Both the position numbers and the translations under genes were made by a program. Below, piece by piece: positions 1 through 8,280 of a stretch of 64,000 nt of DNA. The stretch spans positions 25,422,001 to 25,486,000 of the forward strand of contig OX485806.1 of NCBI GenBank assembly GCA_950295325.1, in the 5' to 3' direction. The notes beneath the pieces are model-generated. The model was not told the DNA's origin. It did not search any database and saw only the letters and a program-made list of their open reading frames with translations. Origin of the DNA: Polytrichum commune. Taxonomy: Eukaryota > Streptophyta > Polytrichopsida > Polytrichales > Polytrichaceae. The number at the start of each line of letters is the position of its first letter. Positions within the stretch are counted from its first letter, which is position 1.

Positions 1-881
1 CCAAGCTTTTTCAACAAAATACTACCTTTTTTCATCTACTAGCACAAACCCTACCCTAGACCCACTACCCTTAGTCGTTGTTTCCACATTATTATACATG
101 TACTGACTAGATAAAAGAGGCCATTATGTGTGATGGTATTTTACATGTAAACATGTTTCATTATTTTATAACCCCTATATTATATGTATGTTTTTTTGCA
201 AATCTTATCTATAATGAATGTATTAGACGTTATTATTTATCGCCCGTTGTTTCTATGATTTTCGCCAGTGACCCCCCGAGGAGCTAAGTATGTCTAAAAT
301 TGATAGAACAAATGACGAGCATAGTCTTTTTCTAGTACGCTTGTTTAATTGTGTATATTCTGTGTTTTGCACGATCAAGAGGGGTCAAATGCACTAAAGA
401 GCATATCGTTTGGACATCTTCTCCAAAAGTTATAAGGGTTTAAAGTTTCAAATATAGGTGACCTAAAACTAACACCCATGTTGGATGCTTAGACACAATG
501 CTACACATCCTCCCCATCAAAATGTACATATTATATCAGATTTCTAGGTGTTGGTCTGAGGTCATGCATTGGGTTTGGCTTTGCTTATTGGACCTCAAAC
601 CCCAAACATCCTCTATGCTACAACATGCTAGAAATTACCCCCCCCACCCTAAACCAACACCCAAAAATCTCACATAAGTAGTACATGCTGATTATGAAAA
701 TGTCCACCAACTTTGTAAACAAAAGAGCGAAAGGGATCAAAGCGAAAGGGATCAATTATTACAGATGATGTCGGATGTAATTTAATTGTGTGGCTCTCCG
801 TCGTCTTTTGTCTCGTCTCTTTCGTTTGCAACACTTTTGTTCACTCGCAGTATAACTAGATCCATGTTTCTTCTGTTTCAG

Positions 882-928
882 GGAAAAGGAGCATTGGATA
901 CTGCTGGCCCCTCTGCATTGACGGGAAG
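882..928 (+). pseudogene. Exon-like 47-nt cassette, copy 1 (GKGALDTAGPSALTGR reading)
   Basis: A pyrimidine-rich tract ending in TTTCAG comes directly before GGAAAAGGAGCATTGG, and the block ends in GGGAAG followed by GTGAGC, so both splice signals of a short internal exon are present. It reads GKGALDTAGPSALTGR. A near-identical cassette occurs at 5999-6045 (GKGASDIAGPSASTER), a deleted one at 55954 onward and a cut-off one at 63981-64000. I do not recognise the parent protein. Retained splice sites in every copy suggest a duplicated fragment of a real spliced gene. No flanking exon could be joined with confidence. Confidence 0.5.
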
Positions 929-977
929 GTGAGCCCCTGGTGAAGCTCGGGCGTTAGGAAATGAATGATTGCATTGC

Positions 978-978
<1 letters not shown>

Positions 979-1008
<30 letters not shown>

Positions 1009-1009
1009 T
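979..1009. repeat. (CTT)n microsatellite
   Basis: About nine CTT units follow the exon-like cassette. The equivalent positions at 6097 and 56011 have only two or three units, so the tract expanded in this copy alone. Short readings of poly-leucine, poly-serine or poly-lysine across it are artefacts of the repeat. Confidence 0.9.
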
Positions 1010-1660
1010 GTTGTATTATTGCAATGCTGGTTGGGAAGTGTGGGGGAGTGATTGGGTGGATTGGCAATTGTGCTCGTGGTTTCCGTGTGAGTGTGCTGAG
1101 GGGATGCACTCACGTGGAGGTGATTGGTGGTATGCGCCGTGTGTGTTGGAGTCATAAGCTAGATAGGGTATGCTAGTGTATGCAATGCAAAAGTGGTGGG
1201 AAAAACCATGGCGACAAAAAGGTGTAAAGCATACATAGCATTGCAAAAATTAAGTGCAGAAACTTAAGCTGGAAACACAACAAGAGTGAGCGTGTGTACA
1301 CAAACACAACACCCGCTTTGTGAAAGTCCTTCATTCGAAGTCAATTTACATACTAGTGAAGACCAAAAACATAGTGTACAATACTTACATAGTTACATCA
1401 GAACCTTGCGCACATGCATACTCATTGATAGCTTCTTATTTCTTCATTTTCCTTATGATCTATCGATACAAGTCAAAGCCAGTCCCCTTCCCTCCGGGGC
1501 GGCGTAGTTGGATGCCACATTAATGATAACACTAGCCAAGAAACAAATGAGTAAGTTAAACCCAATAGCCCAAAACCCTGCAACCACACATGGCAATTTG
1601 TCTAAGTAACAAGAAGTGATGAGATTATACTAAAATCTTATTGAAATTAAAAGCATCTCA

Positions 1661-2193
1661 ATGTTTCCAAATAGACCAAGTCTCCTGGTAGATTTTAAGG
1701 CAAAACCGGTGGAGATCCAAGTGTTTCCACATCCAACCGGTTATAAGGTGAACATGTCTTATTCGGTTATTTATCTAAGTCGGTCAACTATATTTGACTG
1801 TTGTGTGGTCAGGTTTGGATCGAGCAATGGATACCACAAGGACATGTGTTTTAAAAGGATTGGACTACGAGCTCAGAAATATCTTAAGTATTCTAGGGTC
1901 AACAATCTTCACAATTGGGGGGGGGGGGTTCTAGGTGGTTGTTTATTGCTATGATTACATTGACTTTGAGAATTCATAGCATCAACATGAGAGATTAGTA
2001 AATTCCATAGAAAATCACATTTACGGATCCAAGAAAAATCCTGAGTTTGAAATCCAAAATGAGAATCATGGCAAACTACAAAAACTAACCGTTTGCGACA
2101 CATGACTACAAAATGGGTAAGTTCCTTCTCCGCGAGACTGAAGACCAAAGAGGCCTTCAATCTCTGAGGATAATTTTGGGCATAATTGGTCAA
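1661..2193 (+). pseudogene. Module A1: coding-like repeat, degenerate
   Basis: On the plus strand this reads as a protein-like stretch with blocks such as VDFKAKPVEIQVFPHPTGY, YHKDMCFKRIGLRAQK and NNLHNWGG, then breaks at a G10 run near 1917. The same reading recurs at 58131-58580 (A2) and 61030-61490 (A3). A3 stays open longest and continues past the break, which shows that the longer frame is ancestral. Module B copies are distant relatives sharing the YHKDMC.K.IGL.AQ core. The protein family is not recognised. Conservation of frame across copies argues for a former exon rather than random repeat DNA. Confidence 0.5.
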
Positions 2194-2365
2194 GATCCTA
2201 GTGTTCCCAAATCCAACCCATTACATGTTTAGATATTTCGGATTTTCTTTATTATGTCAAAATATATTCCATATATTACTCTAAAGTGATAGAGAATTTT
2301 CATAAAGTCTTGAACTTCAACCCATTATTTCTCAAACTCAACCGGTTCATTTGTGACTACATTGT

Positions 2366-2573
2366 TTTGTCTAATTAGTGTGGGTCACCGTTCAGAGTTA
2401 TACATTGCTATACCATTTTACTCAGAGTATCCTTTTTTACCCAAATAACCTAAGGTGTTAGTGTGCACGCCGAAGAATATGATACAACTTAGTTACGTAA
2501 AAAATCATAATGTCAGTAAAAAGTCAGAGGAACATGCCATTTCGAAGGGTAACCCACACTAATTAGACAAAGC
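2366..2573. mobile_element. Foldback MITE, about 205 bp, copy 1
   Basis: The left end TTTGTCTAATTAGTGTGGGT is matched by an inverted right end, ACCCACACTAATTAGACAAA, at about 2552-2571. Interior sequences also partly fold back (TTTTTTACCC against GGGTAAAAAG in the other copies). No coding capacity is seen. Equivalent copies lie at about 58825-59040 and 61750-61955, always between modules A and B, so the MITE was already present when the block was duplicated. A clear target duplication was not identified. Confidence 0.7.
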
Positions 2574-2970
2574 AGTGCAGTGGTCGGTCCCCGTCTGTTC
2601 CTTGGAGGGCCTCATATGACAACTTTGTAAATGAAGGGCCAAAGGGGATCAATAATTACAAATGATGTGGAATAAAAATGTAATTGAACTGTGTGGCTCT
2701 CCTCCTGCTCCTGCAGGACCTGCACCCAAGGCTCTCGGATGCCATTCCCAAAACCTCCAAAACCCTCCACAAATAAGGCAGCTTACTTTTGGCTGAGGAC
2801 TGATCACCAATAATCTTTCAACATTTGTGCATAACTTACTTTCAAGACGCTTCCCTTACTTTCTCGGTCATGTGCGCCGTGGTAGATTTTAGCCAAAACC
2901 GGTCGAGACCCAGGTGTTCCAAATTGAACTGTTTATAAGGTGAATGTGCTTTATTCGGTTACTTCTCTTA

Positions 2971-4398
2971 AGCCCCCTCCCCACCTGACTTTAGGGAGGT
3001 GAGTTTTAGGATAAAACTCGGTCCTTAATACCGGCCTTCCCCACCTGAGCCGGTATTAAGTCCCGAGCCAAGTTGGCGAGCTTCGTCAATGATCTTAATA
3101 CTCCCGACCCTGCACTCACAGTGCCAACGCTTCTGCCTCCGCTATGAATGTGGAGGGATTTTAGCATCTCTAAAACGCAGAGACGTCGTCATGGGATTGG
3201 ACACAATGTAGTCCTAGCTATTTGGCCTCAAATCCTAACTTTACAGGTAAAACTAGGCGAGTAACGGTCTCTTGAACCAACGGTCTCTTGAAATTTAGAT
3301 GCGACAATCCTTCTTAAGAGATTTCGGAGTGGTGCAGGTAGTGGTGAGTTCGGAGTTCGGAGTTCGGAGTGCTGAGCTTTCGGAGTTCCAGCTGCTTGCA
3401 ATCTCACCGCATGGCAGCTCCCGTTTCTGGTTGGGGTTTTGGCGGAGTCCCCTCCAGCCCCAATGCTCCCTTCGACGGCTACCCTGGTGAGTTGATCTTT
3501 TCTGAGTTTCCGCTTGAGTCGTTCGAACTGTCTGCAAAGCACTGCCAACAGATGCAGCTCCTTAATTCCTCAAACAACTTCTAGTAGTGGCTCTTCTTGC
3601 ACTAGAGACAGCTGCCAGTAATTTCTTAAACAATTTCTTCGATGACTACCTACCTCTGCGTCCGGTTTCCAAGTTCTTGCCAATCCTTTGGAGCACTTTC
3701 TTGAAGCTTTCTTGCTCAAATCTCTTGGAGCTCTAGTGTCGTCCCACACATGTACTTTAAGCACTGCAGAACCCTTTGTCAATGTGGTTGCAATTTTTAG
3801 AGCATGCAATGTTATTCCGATGCACAACAGAATCATCTAAACGCTCAGTCAAGGACAATACCACTACACCACTATGTAGCTGAACTAGGATTTGATGCCT
3901 ACCACGAAATTAACTTGCAGCTCTGCATACTTACTGTGCAGCAATTAGTTCGGTGCAGCTTTGAATCTCAAGCTCTCAAGACCCGACTTGCAAACTGAAA
4001 TGCGGAGTTTACTCTGAGCAGGAACAACGCTTCGAGTTGAAATTTCATAGCTAACTCACAAAACCCAACACCCAAAGAGGCTGAAAATCAATGATTTTGT
4101 GTTGCCGAAATGGGTTCAGAGTTCCGTTGGCCTCTCAAGAAACTTGCACACCTGAATGGCAGTTGACAGACCGTTACAGGTTGCTTCCAGAAGCACAAAG
4201 GCCGGGACCCTCCCCTAAAACTAGCAACATAGTGAAGAAGGTTGATAAAAAAAAGTGTTAAGACCGGCCCGGATATTAAGCCCGAGGCTACCATCCACCC
4301 CAAACCTAGTGGTCGACCCTAATACCCTAACACCGGATATAACGGTGGGTTTTAGCTTTAAGACTCAGTCTTAGCTAAAGTCAGGTGGGGAGGGGGCA
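2971..4398. mobile_element. Non-autonomous PIF/Harbinger (Tourist)-like element, 1428 bp
   Basis: The ends are inverted repeats: GCCCCCTCCCCACCTGACTT at 2972 and its complement ending at 4397, about 23 of 24 bases matching. TTA flanks both sides (2968-2970 and 4399-4401). The empty site is preserved in the duplicate at 62188 (CTTCTCTTAGTGGGCC), which confirms insertion with a 3-bp TTA duplication, the hallmark of PIF/Harbinger and Tourist elements. No transposase is encoded. The interior holds an exon-like piece at 3411-3486, so it resembles a gene-carrying (Pack-type) element. Confidence 0.88.
3411..3486 (+). pseudogene. Captured first-exon-like fragment inside the Harbinger-like element
   Basis: An ATG in a reasonable context opens MAAPVSGWGFGGVPSSPNAP and continues FDGYP. 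It is followed by CCTG and GTGAGT, a consensus 5' splice donor. The composition (G, P, W, F) differs from the surrounding DNA. Just upstream is a GAGTTCG microsatellite-like run (3345-3380). This looks like a host gene's first exon carried between transposon ends. The donor gene is not recognised and no later exon was found within the element. Confidence 0.45.
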
Positions 4399-5395
4399 TT
4401 AGTGGGCCACCTGTAGTTGAGTGGTATGCGGTTAGGTGTGGACTTAAGAGTGGATACCACAAAGACATGTGTTTGAAAGTGATTGGACTATGTGCTCAAG
4501 TTTCTAAAATTATTCTAGCGTCAATAGTCACCACAATTGGGGGCTTAGGTGGTTCTTCTAAGGTTCCAGTTATTTTGACTTTGAAAAATCATAGCATCAA
4601 CATGAGAGATCGGTATAATCCATAGATTGTTACCATAATCTCGTATCGCATTCGCGTAGCTCGGAAAATCCTAACTTTTGGAATCCAAATTGAGAATCTT
4701 GGCAAACAACAAATACTAACCATTTAACCCCTAACTTCTCAAGGAGCCCATTTCTGGTTGATAAATGACTTCATCCCTACATTAAGGCCATCTAACTCAT
4801 TCATCCACGATCCAAATTAAATAACTATAAACATCAAGCCAACATGGATATGTATGCATAGACACATGAGCCGTGCAATTTACAGATGATTAGAATGTGT
4901 AAAAACATGTCAAAGTGGGAAGTGGTCATGTTTTTATTGTGTTGGGAGCTCATGTGAGGGTGTTGACTTCATCAATACTTGTCACATCAATGCAATATTT
5001 TGCATGAACAACAAAAATGCTTGGTTTGATCAAATTGAAATGTTTTATGATGTCCATGTAAAAATGGTCTTTAGGCTCACATCAATCATTCAAGTCATCA
5101 TCTGGACACTTGCAGACGATACAACATGACATTTTCTTGTGCATCACTTCCTTGTTATAATCTAAAAATTCCAAGGATTATTTGTGCCCATTTCCCCTCT
5201 CGTTATAGCTCATCTCCCATGTTTCAAGATCCTACACACAAAACTTATTTTAATCTCAAAACTAGTCCATGTAAGTTCATCCTCCACCATGGAACGAAAT
5301 GCACTCAGAACAACCCTTTCATAAGATTGGGAGATGGAGGGTTAAGTCACGTTACTTTATGTTGATATGAGGGATTATGCAAGGCGCAACATACC

Positions 5396-5998
5396 AGGCT
5401 TTCAACCTCACGCCGACTGGAAGGTACCATATTTCCACTTGCATTTTGTCAGTTTACTTTCCTCTCTGAGTTTCTGAGAAGGAGCAGTGCCATAGCCTGT
5501 TCCTCGCGGAGTTTCTGAGAGAGAGGGCGACGCCATGGCCAGCTGCACACACGCTCAGACAACTCTCCACCCACCATTACAGGCGCCTGCTTCTTCTCGG
5601 AGATTGTCCCTCTGCTACACGAGTGCCAAGTAGTGTCGCTCGCTCGGGATCTCAGTGGAAGAAACTGCATGAAGGGAGTTCCGTTCGAGTGCTTGCACTA
5701 GCGGAGGTTTCATCGAAAGCTTTGACATGCGATATTACCCTAGAACGGATGCCAAAGACGAGGTGGAGGGCGTGTGATTGGATCAGCAGCTAACGAACTT
5801 GGTAGTTGTTTGTGGGCCTCATTGCGGAGTGCTGACGACGTCTGCCGTTTTGATTCTGCAGCAGCTTTGGAGTGCAAAGGGGTGAGGATGAAGTGCAGGG
5901 TTAAACCCCTGTTCCCGTCGTCTTTTGTCTCGTCTCTTTCGTGTGCAACACTTTTGTTCACTCACAGTATAACTACATCCATGTTTCTTCTGTTTCAG
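5396..5998 (+). pseudogene. 5'-exon-like region with transit-peptide-like reading (copy 1)
   Basis: GCCATGGCC at about 5532-5540 opens a short reading, MASCTHAQTTLHPPLQAP, rich in S, T, A and R and lacking acids, as plastid transit peptides are. It stops at TAG after about 32 codons. A second frame, shifted by one or two bases, continues with QWKKLHEGSSVRVLALAEVS, and then an intron-like stretch leads to the 47-nt cassette at 5999. The copy at 63490-63980 has the same two-frame arrangement. This appears to be the front of a decayed nuclear gene, possibly for a plastid protein. That target is an inference. Confidence 0.4.
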
Positions 5999-6045
5999 GG
6001 AAAAGGAGCATCGGATATTGCTGGCCCCTCTGCATCGACGGAAAG
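5999..6045 (+). pseudogene. Exon-like 47-nt cassette, copy 2 (GKGASDIAGPSASTER reading)
   Basis: It has the same 3' splice acceptor (TTCTGTTTCAG), the same length and the same GTGAGC donor as the cassette at 882-928, with a few substitutions. Downstream, 6046-6255 also matches 929-1150, so about 350 bp including flanks was duplicated inside the left segment. Confidence 0.5.
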
Positions 6046-6260
6046 GTGAGCCCCTGGTGAAGCTCGGGCTTTAGGAAATGAATGATTGCATTCCACTTCT
6101 TCTTCTTGTTCGTTGTGTTATTGCTCGGCATGTTGGGAAGTGCGGGGGAGTGATTGGGTGGATTGGCAATCGTGCTCGTGGTCTCCGTGTGAGTGTGCTG
6201 AGGGGATGCACTCACGTGGAGGTGATTGGTGGTATGCGCCGTGTGTGTTGGAGTTGTTAG

Positions 6261-8265
6261 CTACATGAGGTCAGGTAGATGGGTCTTCCATTGTCACTTT
6301 TCCCGATCACCCCACTTCCCCGAGCGTCTGAAACGCGTGAACGGTACACGATCCTGGTTAGCAATTCCAAATCGGGGCCGTGAACGATGTCCTCACAGGT
6401 TTTGGAGCTCATGTGGGTGACTTACTCATTGATAACCAAGGCAAGATTCTTGTGCTCTTTAATTGGTCTCGTGGGTCCCCCACTTATGTGGACTACCGTA
6501 CTGTAGTGAGCCTGGAATAGAGTTATTTGTAAAGTAAAGCAAATGAACCCACGGAATTAGTCCCAAGCCTTGAGTTTATGAGGATCAATACAAAAGTCAC
6601 CAAGTTTTCTTAATGCTTAGATTATCATACACATAGAGTGGTGTCGGGTTATTAGAAACCGGCTTTCTAGATTCGATGTCCTACTAGGATGGGTGGGTCC
6701 AATTGGTCTTGCATTGGCTGTTGCAGGATTTAGGACAACGGGTCCCATGTGCATACCTAGTTTAGGTCCCAAAATTCTCTCAGTTTGGGAGGAGGAAAGA
6801 GGTCATCTCAAAAATTTCTCGCAACTTTGAAAATAGGCTTTGATATAGGACGACCTAGCATGCTCGTAATAAGAAGTTTTCTCAACAAGGATCAAACCCA
6901 AGGTTTAGTCTCTCTTTGAGAGACTTTATGGATAAATCCAACGTTTACCATGTTTTGAGGACGAAGTCCAATGCAAGTTCTTAAGAAACGGGTGCCATTT
7001 TAGTATCCATTGCATGCCTAAGCATACGCCACACAAGTGTAGGTGATCAATTAAGTTATAGGTAAGGTAGAAGGGTCTTCACGGGTTAGGTAACTTGATT
7101 AGCCCACATCTATGAGCGTATGAGATCAATACGAGATGGTTAGCAAATCCAAGTTGGGGTATGGGTCTGTAGACATTTTCGTCATAATTTTGGAGCTCAT
7201 ATGAATATCTTGTTGATCAATAACAAAGTCAAGATTTGCATACTCATTGAGTAGTCATATAGGCCCCGCAATTATGTTGACTGTTGAGCTTAGAATGTTG
7301 ACCATAATTTGAGCACGTAGTGTGATCTCTTTTAAACAAGTGCCTTTCTGGTTTCCATTTTACATGCACGAGCAACCATACACCACACAAATTCAGGTGA
7401 CTAATTAAGTCAAGTGACATAATTGGGCACGTTCACCTTTGTTGTTTGAGCTCCGTCAAGGTTGTATACTGTTCCTTACCGAGGGAAATGGGTCCTAAAG
7501 AGATGCCAAACATCCCTTCACAAACCAGATTGAGCCAATATGGCATTTCATAGTAGTATGGTGCAAGTTGGGTCACAGGAATGCACGGTTTTTTAATTAA
7601 TACCTTGGCTCTTCAGCATTCGAATTAGTACATTCGAATTAGTGCACGCTGGGATTGGTGTATTTGAGTTGTATTTGATCTGTGACACAATGTGGATTGT
7701 GTAGCATCGCTCTCAATGTAGAGAGTATAGTGGATGCAAGATCTTGGATCTTGGAGTCTTGCATGATATGAGTGTATATGTATATATATATATATATATA
7801 TAATTGATGGACGGTACGAACAACTTCTTGGGTTCTTTCAACTTTAAACCTTAAATTTAGTTGATGTTTGAAATAATTGCTCGATTTGGATTGGATAGCG
7901 CTTGAGGTTTCATGAAGCACGTGAGAGAGTGTTGGATTAGAATGTGCTACAATCCTCAAGTTGAACACATTGTTCTTTTTATTCCTTTCAAATTCTTAGT
8001 CAGATTCATGTGGCATGTCGGTAGTAGCAATGATTAGTTAGGTTATTGGATCTTTGAGGTTTAGATTTGGACCAAATTTGAATATTGTCGGTTGCATATC
8101 AAGAGTTTGTTGTGTTTGTATGTCATTATAGTAATATGCAAACTCAATGTCCTTTATCATGGTAAATGTATTGTGGTAGTGCTCAAATCTCAAGTCCCAT
8201 CAACATTATAATGTAATAAACATATGGGTACTATCATTGGAATTGACAACCAACCTGGGTAATAT
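6261..8265. other. Intergenic region upstream of the NLR
   Basis: No coding region is supported here. The DNA is AT-rich with short low-quality ORFs only. A (TA)n tract lies at about 7781-7802. The last stretch before the NLR start (8200-8280) ends in a splice-acceptor-like TTTGTTTGCATGTCAG. Confidence 0.7.
7781..7802. repeat. (TA)n microsatellite
   Basis: A run of eleven TA units, preceded by GTATATG. It lies about 480 bp upstream of the NLR start codon. No role is evident. Confidence 0.9.
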
Positions 8266-8280
8266 TTGTTTGCATGTCAG
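8265..8280 (+). promoter_or_regulatory. Candidate 3' splice acceptor immediately before the NLR start codon
   Basis: TTTGTTTGCATGTCAG ends exactly one base before ATGGGAAATCC. A pyrimidine-rich tract ending in CAG directly against the start codon suggests a 5'-UTR intron, or an upstream coding exon, for the NLR gene. No matching donor could be chosen from sequence alone. Confidence 0.4.

Larger units (their letters stand above)
2880..5365 (+). pseudogene. Module B1: coding-like repeat, interrupted by the 2971-4398 element
   Basis: Outside the insertion (2880-2970 and 4399-5365) this matches B2 (59335-60400) and B3 (62080-63130). It reads YSVTSL, then after the inserted element YAVRCG and YHKDMCLKVIGLCAQVSK, then a second block (TFSCASLPCYNLKIPRII) and a poorer region between them. 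It is related to module A by the YHKDMC core. The blocks are separated by stops and are not joined by obvious splice sites, so this is a decayed gene fragment of unknown family. Confidence 0.45.
1..6060. repeat. Left copy of a large segmental duplication (partner 55087-64000)
   Basis: Bases from 1 onward align almost continuously with bases from 55087 onward (shared start CCAAGCTTTTTCAAC). The 5396-6040 part aligns with 63352-64000. The offset changes from about 55086 to about 57980 because each copy has its own insertions: the left copy has the 1428-bp TTA-flanked element at 2971-4398, the right copy has a 1445-bp insertion and an extra module pair. By eye the copies are roughly 90% or more identical. 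No intact gene is seen. The segment holds exon-like pieces, modules A1 and B1 and small MITEs. Both copies are in direct orientation, so they flank about 49 kb of unrelated sequence. Confidence 0.9.

Noticed and set aside
856-1246. ORFs with poly-lysine, poly-leucine or poly-serine runs
   Set aside because: Created by the (CTT)n microsatellite.
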